Shown: one piece after another, positions 33,254 to 43,651 of the stretch
Layout: every line of letters begins with the position of its first letter
Numbering within the stretch: position 1 is the stretch's first letter
From: Puia dinghuensis
GTDB lineage: Bacteria; Bacteroidota; Bacteroidia; Chitinophagales; Chitinophagaceae
Assembly (NCBI GenBank): GCA_026225275.1
Contig: JAMFSL010000169.1
Coordinates: forward strand, 1 to 64,000
Length of the DNA: 64,000 nt
Direction of reading: 5' to 3'
Notes under the pieces: model-generated
Database searches by the model: none
Seen by the model: the letters and a program-made list of their open reading frames with translations, nothing else
What the model was told of the DNA's origin: nothing
Program-made: the position numbers and the translations under genes

Positions 33254-35478
33254 ATGCTACCCAATAAATTTACCGTAACGCTGGCTGTGATCGTATTGCT
33301 AAACCTATGTGCTAAGGCCGCCTTGGCGCAGCGCCATACAGCATTATTATATAAAGACAAACCAGCCCATCTGGTTATTCAGCAAAGCGGTCCGCATAGC
33401 ATACGGATAAAATTAAGCAATAAGCCAGGCGATGAAAATGATGCTCCCGATAACCCCGCCTTCATTGCGCATGATTGGGGCAAACCTATACCGCTTCATG
33501 CCGGCCATGCCTCCGTCAGCGGGTTAAACATCCAGGTCAGCTATGATCCGCTGACCATCAGCATTACGAATAAAAGCAATACAGTATCGCAAACATTTAC
33601 GGTCGATCAACAAACGGGCCAACTATCATTCGGAATTGATGATGGCCCTGTTTTAGGTTTGGGCGAAGGGAATGAAAAATTCGATAAGCGCGACTCGCTT
33701 TACCAAATGAAAAACGGACAGGTCAACCGCGAAGATAAAATGTGGATAGCAAGCATACCCGTCCCGTTTTTAATCGGTACCAAAGGTTGGGCCTTTTTTA
33801 TCGCTACACCTACCGGGCAGGTTGATTTAACTGGCAAAGTCGGAAAATTTATCCCGAATCCCAGTGCAAGGGATTTCGTCGATGGCCCCCTGGATATGAT
33901 ATTCTTTGATGCCAGCCAACCACTCGAGATGATGAAAGAGGTGACGGACCTGGTTGGCAAGCCGGTACTACCGCCCAAATGGGCGATGGGTTATATGCAA
34001 TCGCACCGTACGATTGAAAATACCGAACAGATGATCGGCGTGGTAGATAGCTTCCCAGCAAGAATCTTCCATTGGATGCCGTTATTTATTTGGGTACCGG
34101 CTTCGTAAAAAGTGGCTGGAATAAAGGTCATAATATAATGGAGTTTAACCCCGGCGTATTTGATATTTCTCCCAAAGACTTTATGGATCAGATGCATGAG
34201 CGCCACGTCAGAGTGGCATTGCATATCGTCCCGCCGACTATTGGCGGTAGGTTGCAGTTGCATGGCTCTATCCCGGCCGACACCAATGAGGTGGAAGATA
34301 GCACCAGCATATCCGCTTACTGGCGGGCACATTTGCCCGTATTCAATACAGGGGTTGACGGATGGTGGCCCGATGAAGGAGATGCCTATTCTATAAAATC
34401 AAGATTTTTAAGGGCCGAAATGTATTACAAAGGCCCCCTTAGCGAAAGACCGGATGAGCGTCCCTGGAACCTTCAGCGCAACGGCTACCTGGGCGTTGCC
34501 CGTTATGGCGGCTGGATCTGGTCAGGCGATATCCGGTCCAAATGGGAGACATTGAATGCACAAATAGCCGTTGGGTTAAATTTTTCCCTGACGGTGTCGC
34601 CTTTTTGGGGGACGGACAATGGAGGCTTTGTTTCATCAAAGGAGTTAACCGGTGAGTTGTATACAAGATGGTTTCAGTTCTCTACGTTTTGCGCGTCGTT
34701 CCGATCGCATGGCCGTTCCTGGAACTTACGATTGCCATGGGGATGGAATACAGGCAAGTATGGGGTCAATGAAGACCAGGCGATGAATGTGCCTGACAGC
34801 AGCGAGCTGCACAACGCCAGGGTTGAGCCCATTTGCCGGAATTTTTTAAACCTGCGTTACCAGCTCCTGCCGTACAACTACACCGCTGCCCGCGAGGCAC
34901 GGGACAAAGGCCTGCCCATGATGCGCGCCTTATGGTTATATTATCCTCATGATACGACCGCCGTTAAACAGAGCACCGAATATTTTTGGGGAAGCGAGAT
35001 GCTGATAGCGCCTGTCACTGAAAAAGGAGCCGTTAAAAGAGACGTTTATTTACCTGAAGGAAGTTGGTACAACTGGTGGACAAACAAAAAAGAGACCGGC
35101 GGACAAACCATTAGCTGTGATGCCGATCTGGAGATCATGCCGATTTTTGTTAAAGCAGGCGCTATTATTCCTTTCGATCCTATCAGGCAATATATTGAGC
35201 AACCCGTTACAGCGCCGACCACCATTAAAGTATATGGAGGCGCCAATGGCAGCTATACCCTGTATGATGATGATGGCAAAACGCAAGAATATCTGAAGGG
35301 ACAAGGCACCTGGACAACATTTATCTGGAACGATAAGGATAACAAGCTAACCATTAAACCAGGTGCTGCCATGACGACTGCCTCCAGGGCAAAAATGTTC
35401 AAGATCAAACTCATGGCAACGGATAAGGAAAAAGTGGTGCAGTATACCGGCAAGGTACTGGAAGTTACACTCAATTGA
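33254..35478 (+). pseudogene. GH31 alpha-glycosidase interrupted by one frameshift
   Basis: This is a secreted family 31 alpha-glucosidase/alpha-xylosidase-type hydrolase split into two frames. Part one (33254-34108) has a signal peptide (MLPNKFTVTLAVIVLLNLCAKAALAQ) and the N-terminal beta-domain up to GYMQSHRTIENTEQMIGVVDSF. Part two (from about 34057) carries the catalytic barrel: LPLDAVIYLGTGF, a candidate nucleophile in DGWWPDEGD, an acid/base candidate in WSGDIRSKWE, and C-terminal beta domains. Loss of a single base near 34054-34057 (TTCC-CAGC, where TTCCGCAGC would restore DSFRSKNLPLDAV) explains the break. Otherwise the gene is complete. It ends 8 bases inside the convergent AraC gene. 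It is a recent mutation or a sequencing error. Confidence 0.88.
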
Positions 35479-36391
35479 ACGACTGCCTGAATTCCAACGG
35501 CGAAAGATTCGTTTTTGTCTTGAACAACTTACTGAAAGACTGCGGATGTTCGAAACCCAACTCGTAGGCAATCTCACTGACGGACATATCTGTAGCAGAT
35601 AATTTCTCTTTTGCTTTTTCCATCAGCTTTTCGTGGATATGGTCCCTCGTACTTCGACCTGTCAGCACCTTCAGCAACTCGCTCAGATAATTAGGCGATA
35701 TCGTCAGCATTTCGGCCACGTATTGCACGGTAGGCAGCCCTTTCCGGGATAGATCATCGCTGTTGAAATATTCCGTCAGAATAGCTTCCAATCGGTCGAG
35801 AATTTTATGATTGGCGATTTTTCGGGTAATGAACTGGCGCCGATAAAACCTTTCTGCATAGGTCAGTAATAGTTCCAATTGCGCAATAATAACGTTCTGG
35901 CTAAATTGGTCAATATTGGAATGATATTCCTGCTCGACATTCCGGATGATACCCGTAATCGTTGTTTCTTCTTTCTCCGAAAGAAATAAGGCCTCATTGA
36001 CCGAGTAGTCGAAATATTCGTACTGTTTGATGTTTTTAGCCAGTGAGGTATGCCATAAAAAATCGGGATGGATGAGTAACAACCATCCCGAATGTCTTAA
36101 TTCTTCATTTTTCTCCACTTCAATTCCAAACACCTGGCCGGGAGATATAAAAAACATGACACCTTCGTCAAAATCGTATTCCTGCTGGCCATATTTCATC
36201 TTCGCATTAGGGCTTCTTTTAAGAGAGATGGAATAAAAATCAAAAACCATGTTCACGGAATCCTTAACAGGTAAATTTTTGATGGAATCAAGATGCACCA
36301 CGCTGATCAGGGGATGCTCCGGTGCGGGAAGTCCCATAAACCGGTGATAGTCCTTTATCGTCTTAATCCTATGAAGCGTTATTTTTGCCAT
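35471..36391 (-). CDS. AraC family transcriptional regulator
   Basis: This is a protein of 306 residues with an AraC_N-like cupin sensory half (PGQVFGIEVEKNEELRHSGWLLLIHPDFLW, about 95-125). The C-terminal double helix-turn-helix shows YVAEMLTISPNYLSELLKVLTG and MSVSEIAYELGFEHPQSFSKLFKTKTNLSPLEFRQ. It lies 12 bases downstream of the NmrA-like gene in the same orientation, a common regulator-reductase pairing in Bacteroidota. It probably responds to a small aromatic or electrophilic compound, but this is inference from the pairing only. Confidence 0.93.
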   Translation of the reverse strand: MAKITLHRIKTIKDYHRFMGLPAPEHPLISVVHLDSIKNLPVKDSVNMVFDFYSISLKRSPNAKMKYGQQEYDFDEGVMFFISPGQVFGIEVEKNEELRHSGWLLLIHPDFLWHTSLAKNIKQYEYFDYSVNEALFLSEKEETTITGIIRNVEQEYHSNIDQFSQNVIIAQLELLLTYAERFYRRQFITRKIANHKILDRLEAILTEYFNSDDLSRKGLPTVQYVAEMLTISPNYLSELLKVLTGRSTRDHIHEKLMEKAKEKLSATDMSVSEIAYELGFEHPQSFSKLFKTKTNLSPLEFRQSFN

Positions 36392-36403
36392 ACCTCTCCC
36401 CTC

Positions 36404-37294
36404 TTATTGTTTATACAAGATAGCAAATTCCTTTGCAAAATCGGTCAGCTTGACCTTCCCCAAGGCTGGTTGATGGCGATAATAGTCCTCCATCAGCCGA
36501 CCACTGTGCTGGGCGGCAAACATTTCAACCAACCCTACCGCTATTGTCTTGTTCAGGCCTACTGCCTCCAAAAATTTTTGCCTTTCCGCGTCACTGACCA
36601 TGATCCATTTTAAATCAGGCTTACCGATAGCCGCACCTAAGATACTGGCCGTCTCATGACCGGTCAGTTCATCGCTTGCCACATACCGTACTTTCCTATG
36701 GGAAGCAGGCGCTTCCAGCTCGTCGGCCACTGCGGCAGCAATATCAATCGGTGAAACCCATACAAGGTTTTCATCCGCACCGTAGTTCGCCGAGATAACA
36801 CCAGCCTGTTTGATCTGGGGTATAAAGCCGAACAAATTGTAATAAAAGCCTACTGGCCGCATGAAAGTAATGGCCACATCCGACAGCTTGCCCAGAATAA
36901 GCTCTGCCTCATGATGGGCCAGGATCAGCCCCGATCCCTTTTCCAAATGAGCACCAATGCTGCTGAGGTGAACCACACGCCTGACGCCCGACTTTTGAAT
37001 AGCTTGCACGAAATTATTGGTGATCCCGGTGGTATGCGCCCTGAGGTCAAAAGCAGGGTTGAAATAATTGGCGGGCGGGATCATCGTGTACACGACATCC
37101 GCCGAGCTGAAAGCCGCTGTCAGAAAATCAACGTTTTCGATCGCCCCGATGGCGGCGGCTGCGCCCAGTTCCACGATGTCCTTTTGTTTTTCGGGGTTGC
37201 TGCTGATCACCGTAACAGTATGCCCTTTTTCTACCAACAATGCGGTCAATGGCTTCCCGATATGCCCTAATGAACCTGTTAATGTAATTTTCAT
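36404..37294 (-). CDS. NmrA-like NAD(P)-binding protein
   Basis: This is a short-chain-dehydrogenase-fold protein of 296 residues of the atypical NmrA/NAD(P)H-azoreductase group. The nucleotide motif ITLTGSLGHIGKPL (GxxGxxG, about residues 3-16) is at the N-terminus. VVHLSSIGAHLEKGSG follows near residue 108. The classical YxxxK catalytic pair is not evident, which is typical of this regulatory or quinone-reductase-like branch. It is the first gene of a two-gene unit with the AraC regulator; a -7-like TAGGTTTG (37350-37357, minus strand) lies about 56 bases upstream of the start. Confidence 0.85.
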   Translation of the reverse strand: MKITLTGSLGHIGKPLTALLVEKGHTVTVISSNPEKQKDIVELGAAAAIGAIENVDFLTAAFSSADVVYTMIPPANYFNPAFDLRAHTTGITNNFVQAIQKSGVRRVVHLSSIGAHLEKGSGLILAHHEAELILGKLSDVAITFMRPVGFYYNLFGFIPQIKQAGVISANYGADENLVWVSPIDIAAAVADELEAPASHRKVRYVASDELTGHETASILGAAIGKPDLKWIMVSDAERQKFLEAVGLNKTIAVGLVEMFAAQHSGRLMEDYYRHQPALGKVKLTDFAKEFAILYKQ

Positions 37295-37349
37295 TTTTTT
37301 GCTTTTTTGTTAGGTCAAAGGTCAGCCTAAACTCAGCAAACGGTGTAGC

Positions 37350-37357
37350 CAAACCTA
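37350..37357 (-). promoter_or_regulatory. -7 box upstream of the NmrA-like gene
   Basis: The minus strand reads TAGGTTTG, an exact TAnnTTTG match. No TTTG is present at the expected -33 position, so support is partial. It would allow the NmrA-AraC pair to be expressed independently of the two-component genes upstream. Confidence 0.35.
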
Positions 37358-37374
37358 CTGTTGTTGTAGTCGAA

Positions 37375-38097
37375 TCAGGGTTTGTGGTACTGCTCCCTCC
37401 TGACATTAAAAACAAAGCCGACTCCATATACATTATCGATACTGACCGCCTTAGAGCTGCTCAGGTGCTTGCGTAACCTGGAAATGAATACATCGAGGCT
37501 TCTTCCCAGGAAGTAGTCGTTCTCGCCCCACAACTGACAGAGGATATCTTCCCGTTTGAGGATCCTGCCCTCGTGACGGAAAAGGAAGTCCAGCAATTCT
37601 GCCTCCCGGGGGGTCAGCAGGATCTCTTTTTTGCCGCCGATGGTCAGCTTGAAACATTCTTTTTCAAATACCACATCTTCCCGGCGGATCGTAGCGACGG
37701 GTGCAGCAGCACGAGGTGTGCCGGCATTTCGCCGGATGATGTTACGGATGCGCAGTACAAGCTCGTCGACGTCAAAGGGTTTGCAGATGTAGTCGTCAGC
37801 TCCCAGCTTGAGACCTCGAAGCCGGTCGGACTTTTCATTGCGGGCAGTCAAAAACAGAAAAGGCAAGCGCAGCCCCAGCTGCACAATCTTATCAGCCAGT
37901 TGGAAGCCATCCATCTCGGGCATGGATACATCTATCAGTGCAATATGATAGGTCGCCTGGTCTACCAGCAGCCGGTTATAGGCCAACCGCCCATTCGTTA
38001 CCCAGTCGACTTCGAAGTCGGAAATTTCCAGGTACTGGCGGACGACATTGCCCAGGTCCGTTTCATCTTCGATCAGCAGAATTTTGGTCTTGTTCAT
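37375..38097 (-). CDS. OmpR-type response regulator
   Basis: This is a protein of 240 residues. The receiver domain has acidic residues in ILLIEDETDL, phospho-Asp in IALIDVSMPEMDG (about residue 55), Thr in FLFLTARNEK and Lys in DDYICKPFD. The winged-helix DNA-binding domain spans about 140-235 (LTPREAELLDFLFRHEGRILKREDILCQLWGEN). It is encoded 27 bases after its cognate kinase. It sits beside the second glycan locus, but no direct link to those genes can be read from the sequence. Confidence 0.95.
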   Translation of the reverse strand: MNKTKILLIEDETDLGNVVRQYLEISDFEVDWVTNGRLAYNRLLVDQATYHIALIDVSMPEMDGFQLADKIVQLGLRLPFLFLTARNEKSDRLRGLKLGADDYICKPFDVDELVLRIRNIIRRNAGTPRAAAPVATIRREDVVFEKECFKLTIGGKKEILLTPREAELLDFLFRHEGRILKREDILCQLWGENDYFLGRSLDVFISRLRKHLSSSKAVSIDNVYGVGFVFNVRREQYHKP

Positions 38098-38124
38098 AGT
38101 AGTTTATTTTCATGGTATGCACGT

Positions 38125-39552
38125 TCAAAAAGGAATGGTAATGGTAAAGGTGCTGCCCTCACCCTGCACACTGGTGATATCGATCTCCCAATTATGTGCA
38201 TTCACAGCCTGCTTCACGTAGAACAGCCCCAACCCAAGCCCCTTCACGCTGTCACTGCCCGAATGAGTGCTGCGGTAGAATTTTTCAAATACATGTTTTT
38301 TGATCTCCTCTGTCATGCCGATACCATTGTCTCTGATAATGACGTATAAAAATTTCTTATCGTCGAAGGTGGAGACCTTGATATTTTTCCATGCATTCTG
38401 GTTGTATTTGACTGCATTATCGAGGATATTGAGGATAATAGTGGTGAACCAGAACCGGTCTGCGCGAACGATATCCTTTTCCGCATCTTTTTGCAGGTTG
38501 AGTCCCACATTGGAGCCGTTGAGCCTGAGGCGGTAATCCAGCAGGATCTCTTCCAGCTGGTTGTGAATGGCGAATTCTTCCCGTGATAAGGATATCCTGT
38601 TCATCGTCGTGATATCGAGCACCTGGCTGATCAGTATCCGGAGCCGTTCTGCCTGACGCTGGATGACTTCGGTCAGGGGCTGGACTTTCTCCCGCGCGCT
38701 GATCACCTTTTCGTTTTGCATGGTCTTATTCGCCACGATGATCGCGGACAACGGGGTGTGGAACTCGTGGGTGATGCTGTTGATGAAATCCGATTTCATC
38801 TCGGACAGCTTTTTTTGACGCGTCCAGTTGCGGAAAGTGATAAAGAACAACAATACAACCGACAATACAGAAAAAAGCGACAGCAGGAACGTAGGCATCA
38901 TGAGCCACAGGATGGCGGCCTGCCGGTTGCGGATGTCGACATGGAAGCTGAATTCCACTCTTGAGGAATGACCTGCGGGACTACCGACGGCATAGAAGCT
39001 GACCATGTTCCGGCCGGCGATCTCCTGCAGGGATCCCCCGATCCTGATGCCGTGTATTGTCTGGATGACGGGTTCGATCAGGGGATATCGGCGGCCACGG
39101 TCATAGAGATTGATGTATTTGTTCGGCTCGAAGGCAATATCAACTCTTTCTACAAGCAGCGCGTATTCGAGGTTTTTGTTTAAATGGTTCTCGGTAATCC
39201 ATTGAGCGAGGAGACTGTCCATATTATTACCCTTTCGCAGCGCGAGAAAGGCACTGTCGCAAATCTTTTGCGCAAGAACATCGAAGGCTTTGCGGTCCTG
39301 GTTCCAGGTCTGCTCCAGCAGGGCCATGTCACCGACGAGATACCGGTCCATGATACGCTGGCCGCCGGGCATCACCTTGTCATTGGCGACCGCCTTGGTA
39401 TAGGCAGTATTGAGAATGCTTTGTTCGGCTAAATAGAAGTGCTCGTTTTTGAGCTCGTAAGTATTATAAAGCAGGAAGAACTGGACCGACGAAAGGATCA
39501 AAAAGCTGAGGATCGCTATAGTCATGTGCACGGTGGTCGTATACTTCATCAT
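38125..39552 (-). CDS. Sensor histidine kinase
   Basis: This is an inner-membrane kinase of about 475 residues. The first membrane helix (HMTIAILSFLILSSVQFFLLY) and a second near residue 235 (LWLMMPTFLLSLFSVLSVVLLFFI) frame a periplasmic sensory domain of about 190 residues with no family I recognise. The HisKA domain has its His in INSITHEFHTPLSAII. The ATPase domain shows NILDNAVKYN, DNGIGMTEE and GLGLGLFYV. The start is ATG at 39552 or 39549; a TTG at 39582 is not supported. It is transcribed with the OmpR-type regulator and is divergent from the BSP protease gene, 176 bases apart. Confidence 0.93.
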   Translation of the reverse strand: MMKYTTTVHMTIAILSFLILSSVQFFLLYNTYELKNEHFYLAEQSILNTAYTKAVANDKVMPGGQRIMDRYLVGDMALLEQTWNQDRKAFDVLAQKICDSAFLALRKGNNMDSLLAQWITENHLNKNLEYALLVERVDIAFEPNKYINLYDRGRRYPLIEPVIQTIHGIRIGGSLQEIAGRNMVSFYAVGSPAGHSSRVEFSFHVDIRNRQAAILWLMMPTFLLSLFSVLSVVLLFFITFRNWTRQKKLSEMKSDFINSITHEFHTPLSAIIVANKTMQNEKVISAREKVQPLTEVIQRQAERLRILISQVLDITTMNRISLSREEFAIHNQLEEILLDYRLRLNGSNVGLNLQKDAEKDIVRADRFWFTTIILNILDNAVKYNQNAWKNIKVSTFDDKKFLYVIIRDNGIGMTEEIKKHVFEKFYRSTHSGSDSVKGLGLGLFYVKQAVNAHNWEIDITSVQGEGSTFTITIPF

Positions 39553-39728
39553 AAGCGCTTGGCGGTTAGCTGTGTTTGGCAACCTTAATTTAGGTCATTT
39601 AATGTTACGACGCGCATTTATGGCAGCCATTTAATATCCGTTAACAGTTTGTTTGACATCCATTGACAACATCCGGCTCGAAGTATAAATATCTTTATTT
39701 CGACCGATTACCAAAATAACTGACTGAA

Positions 39729-40421
39729 ATGAGATTGAGCCTGACTGCGCTGATGTTGCAAATTTTTTTCCTGTCCGTGCCCATGATGACCAGGGCCGCT
39801 GTAGTTCGGGATACAATCACCCACGGGGACTATACCCTGATTGTAGTCAATAATGCCCCGGATTTCAGCCCGGAAACACGTCAAAGACTAATAGACGCTT
39901 TCTTTATCGTTTATCCTGAAGAGGCGACGCGCTTCAATAAAAATACCCTGAGACAAGTGACCTTTTTTATCGATCCGACCTATACTGGAGTCGCGGAGAC
40001 GGGCAATGGCGTAAGCCGGTTCAACCCGAAATGGCTGAAGGATCACCCGGAAGATATTGACGTCGTGACGCATGAGGTCATGCATATCGTGCAGGATTAC
40101 CGGCATGACGGGCCGGGATGGCTCACCGAAGGAATCGCGGATTATGTCCGGTATGTCTATGGCGTCAATAATCTAAAGAGCAACTGGAAGCTACCCCCCT
40201 ACCGTCCCAACCAGAGTTACACGAATGCCTACCGGGTAACAGCGAGGTTCCTTTTATGGATCGAAAAGAATAAAGATCAGCATATCGTCGACCAGATGGA
40301 TGCGGCGATGCGGGACGGGACCTATACCGACAGTCTGTGGACGAAGCTGGCGGGCAGTACGGTGGATGGATTGTGGCAGCAATATGCAAATTCTCCGGCC
40401 TTAGAGCTATCCTATAAGTAA
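39729..40421 (+). CDS. Secreted basic secretory protein (BSP) family peptidase
   Basis: This is a protein of 230 residues with a signal peptide (MRLSLTALMLQIFFLSVPMMTRA). The BSP domain (PF04450-type) spans residues about 60-225. It carries the zinc motif HEVMHIVQ (HExxH, about 119-123) and the downstream Glu in GPGWLTEGIADYVRY. These are secreted metallopeptidases in plants and bacteria. Its place 50 bases ahead of susC suggests a shared transcript in which proteolysis and glycan import act on the same glycoprotein. An exported or periplasmic site is predicted. Confidence 0.88.
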   Translation: MRLSLTALMLQIFFLSVPMMTRAAVVRDTITHGDYTLIVVNNAPDFSPETRQRLIDAFFIVYPEEATRFNKNTLRQVTFFIDPTYTGVAETGNGVSRFNPKWLKDHPEDIDVVTHEVMHIVQDYRHDGPGWLTEGIADYVRYVYGVNNLKSNWKLPPYRPNQSYTNAYRVTARFLLWIEKNKDQHIVDQMDAAMRDGTYTDSLWTKLAGSTVDGLWQQYANSPALELSYK

Positions 40422-40471
40422 ATCCGCCCCCTGTGAAAAGCCAAAGGATTTAACCAAAACAAACTTAATTT

Positions 40472-43400
40472 ATGAGGAAACCAAAGAAGTGTGCCACTCC
40501 CGTGGCCTTCCAAAGGCTTTTTGCCTGGCTGCTGGTCTTTTGTCTCTACGGAGCAACTGCATCGGCGCAGGGACCGCAGGGACCCGTCACCATCACGGGT
40601 CTTGTAAAAGACAAACTGAATAAACCGCTGGAAGCGGTAAGCATTCAGGTCTTAGGGACGCAAAGGGGTACGTCTACCGACTCCCTCGGAAAATTCACGA
40701 TCAAACTGGACAATCCCAAACAGCAGCTACACTTCTCACGCGTGGGCTATGTGGCGCAGACGATCGGCTCGACGAACAGCTTTTACATCGAGATCACGAT
40801 GGATGCCGTGGAAGGCAGTGCGGATGAAGTCGTGGTCGTAGGTTATGGCCAGCAGAAAAAGATCAGCCTGGTAGGCGCCCAATCGACGGTCAACGTAGAC
40901 GACCTCAAAGAACCTGTTGCCAATCTCAGCGCTTCGCTGGCCGGCAGGCTGGCAGGCCTGGTGGGCGTACAGCGGACGGGCCTTCCCGGCACGAATGGCG
41001 CAGACCTCTATATCCGCGGCATCTCGACGTTCGTCGGCAACGGGAATGATGCCGGTCCGCTCGTCATTGTCGACGGCGTGCAGGGGCGAAACATAGATGC
41101 ATTCGACCCGGAAGACATCGCGTCCTTTACTATCCTGAAGGACGCCTCTGCAACAGCCATCTATGGCGTCGCGGGTGCCAACGGCGTTATCCTGATCCAA
41201 ACGAAGAAAGGAAAGATCGGCAAGCCGGTACTGATGTTCAATTATAATGAAGGAGTCAATTCCTTTACCAAGACCCCTTCCCTCACCAACGGCCAGCAAT
41301 ATATGACCCTGCGCGATGAGGCAGAAGTCGCTTCGGGCTTCCAGCCGGATTATTCCCAGGCCTATATCGACAGCACGGTAGCGGGCCATCAGCCCTACCT
41401 CTACCCGAACGTCAACTGGATGAAGGCCTTGTTTAACAACCTGGCCGATAGCCGGCGGGCGAATTTCAGCGCCCGCGGCGGCACGGAAAATACGACGTAT
41501 TATGTATCAATGGCTTATTACGATGAGACGAGCCTGATGAAGACCAATGGATTGGACCAGTATAATGCGAATACGCGTTACCGCCGGTATAATTTCACGT
41601 CGAATATCGATATGAACTGGACGAAGACCACGAAGTTCGAGCTGGGTATCCAGGGGTATATTTCGAATACTAATTATCCCGGCGTGCCATCGGCAAGCAA
41701 TAACATCGGATCCGTCTCATCTACGTCCAATGCGCCGCAGCAGATATTCGGGGATGTGATGCAGACGAATCCTGTCCTGTACCCCATCATGTACCCGGGC
41801 AATATCGTGCCGGGCGTCAGCTCCGCCGGAGCGCAGCCTAATCCCTATTCGGAACTGACACAGACGGGGTATCAGACCGTGTTCAGCAGCCAGGTATATA
41901 CCAATGCGCGGATCACTCAGGATCTGAGTCCGCTGGTCAAGGGGTTGTCGGCCTATGCGATGTACGCTTTCGATGTGCTGGACAGCCAGACGGTCGCCAA
42001 TACGCGGCAACGCAGCAGCTATCTGATCGACAAGACGACTCCCTATAACCCCGACGGGAGTCCCAACCTGGATCTCATCTCGGAAGGGTCGGACAACCTG
42101 AGTTTCGCTGACGGCAATGGCGGCAACAGGCAGAATTACCTGGAAGCGGCGGTCAATTATGATAAGAATTTCAACACGAAGAATCATATCACGGGCCTGA
42201 TCCTGTACAATCAGCGGTCGTATACGCAGGCTTTCCCGACGAGCCTGACGGCTGCCTTGCCGTATAGAAGCGAAGGCCTGGCAGGTCGTGTCACCTACGG
42301 TTGGAGTGACAAGTATTTCGGCGAGTTCAATTTCGGTTATAATGGCAGCGAAAATTTTGCGCCGCAAAAGCAGTTCGGCTTTTTCCCGTCGTTTGGGGCG
42401 GGTTGGGTCATCTCGAAGGAAAAGTTCTTTGAACCGGTCAAGGATGTATTGCAATTCCTGAAGATCCGGTATTCGAATGGCTGGGTCGGCAGCGGCGGCA
42501 TCTCGCAAAATAATAATGTCCGCCGCTTCGGTTTCCTGACGCTGGTGTCCAACCAGGCCACGGGCTATACTTTCGGCAATGGAGTGAACAACACGAGCTA
42601 TAACGGCATCGCGATCACGGATTACGGCACGGACGTCACGTGGGCCCGTTCGCACAAGCAGGATGTCGGGATCGAGTTGAAGACGCTGAATAATAAGGTA
42701 TCGCTGACAGTTGATTATTTCAATGAGCTTCGGACGGGGGTCTTCCTGCAACGGGCCAGTCTCGCTTCCTATGCAGGCTTCATTAATGACCCATGGTCCA
42801 ATCTGGGGGTGATCAGTAATAAAGGCTTCGACGGTACGATGGATGTGACGCCGATCGCGATCGGACCAACGATCTGGACAGCACATGCCACGTTTTCCTG
42901 GAACAGGGATAAGGTGATCCAGAATGACGATCCCGTCCAACCCTTTCCCTATATGGAACACAGGGGCGTGAATTACAAATCGGATTTCGGTTACGTGGCC
43001 GAGGGTTTGTTCACCAGCCAGCAGGAGATCGACAATGCACCGAGCCAGGCGCCACTGGGCAATGTCCGCGTCGGTGATATCCGGTATAAGGACCTGAATG
43101 GCGACGGCAAGATAGATGCCAATGACGTCAGGCGGATCGGTAATGGAAATGTCCCCAACCTGGTGTATGGCATCGGGTTCAATGTACAATGGAAGCAATG
43201 GAATTTTGGTGTTTTCTTCCAGGGTATCAAGGGTGCGCAACAGCAGCTCAGTGGCGACGGCATCTTCCCGTTCAACAACAGTACCGGCGCGGAACGCAGC
43301 AACCTGTATACGGCAGCCGAAAGCCGCTGGTCGCCTGAAACCCCCAACCCTCACGCCTTTTATCCCCGGCTGGCGTATGGAAATTCGGAGAACAGCAATA

Positions 43401-43651
43401 ACGACGTCGCCAGCAGCTGGTGGGAGAAGAGCATTGATTTCCTGCGGCTGAAGACGATGGATTTTGGCTATACGCTGCCAAAGGGTACGCTGAAAAGCAT
43501 TGGGTTGAAGAATGCAAGGATCTACGTGCAGGGAGTCAATCTTTTGTACTGGAGTTCCTTTAAACTATGGGACCCTGAGCTGGAGACGTCGAATGGCGCC
43601 TTGTATCCTAACTCCCGGAACATAACAACCGGCATCCAGGTCAATTTCTAA
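40472..43651 (+). CDS. SusC/RagA family TonB-linked outer-membrane receptor
   Basis: This is a glycan importer of 1059 residues. It has an exported N-terminus (AWLLVFCLYGATASAQ) and a carboxypeptidase-regulatory-like domain (VTITGLVKDKLNKPLEAVSI). The plug domain contains FDPEDIASFTILKDASATAIYGVAGANGVI, and the long barrel ends ITTGIQVNF. There is no STN domain. The stop overlaps the next start (TAATG), so susC and susD are translationally coupled. It is more GC-rich than the first SusC and uses codons like the core genes, suggesting a resident locus. Confidence 0.96.
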   Translation: MRKPKKCATPVAFQRLFAWLLVFCLYGATASAQGPQGPVTITGLVKDKLNKPLEAVSIQVLGTQRGTSTDSLGKFTIKLDNPKQQLHFSRVGYVAQTIGSTNSFYIEITMDAVEGSADEVVVVGYGQQKKISLVGAQSTVNVDDLKEPVANLSASLAGRLAGLVGVQRTGLPGTNGADLYIRGISTFVGNGNDAGPLVIVDGVQGRNIDAFDPEDIASFTILKDASATAIYGVAGANGVILIQTKKGKIGKPVLMFNYNEGVNSFTKTPSLTNGQQYMTLRDEAEVASGFQPDYSQAYIDSTVAGHQPYLYPNVNWMKALFNNLADSRRANFSARGGTENTTYYVSMAYYDETSLMKTNGLDQYNANTRYRRYNFTSNIDMNWTKTTKFELGIQGYISNTNYPGVPSASNNIGSVSSTSNAPQQIFGDVMQTNPVLYPIMYPGNIVPGVSSAGAQPNPYSELTQTGYQTVFSSQVYTNARITQDLSPLVKGLSAYAMYAFDVLDSQTVANTRQRSSYLIDKTTPYNPDGSPNLDLISEGSDNLSFADGNGGNRQNYLEAAVNYDKNFNTKNHITGLILYNQRSYTQAFPTSLTAALPYRSEGLAGRVTYGWSDKYFGEFNFGYNGSENFAPQKQFGFFPSFGAGWVISKEKFFEPVKDVLQFLKIRYSNGWVGSGGISQNNNVRRFGFLTLVSNQATGYTFGNGVNNTSYNGIAITDYGTDVTWARSHKQDVGIELKTLNNKVSLTVDYFNELRTGVFLQRASLASYAGFINDPWSNLGVISNKGFDGTMDVTPIAIGPTIWTAHATFSWNRDKVIQNDDPVQPFPYMEHRGVNYKSDFGYVAEGLFTSQQEIDNAPSQAPLGNVRVGDIRYKDLNGDGKIDANDVRRIGNGNVPNLVYGIGFNVQWKQWNFGVFFQGIKGAQQQLSGDGIFPFNNSTGAERSNLYTAAESRWSPETPNPHAFYPRLAYGNSENSNNDVASSWWEKSIDFLRLKTMDFGYTLPKGTLKSIGLKNARIYVQGVNLLYWSSFKLWDPELETSNGALYPNSRNITTGIQVNF

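Noticed and set aside
41717..43354. Minus-strand open frame of 545 codons opposite susC
   Set aside because: It is rich in Arg/Ile/Asp with no fold-like pattern or signal. It is a shadow caused by codon bias of the real susC frame.
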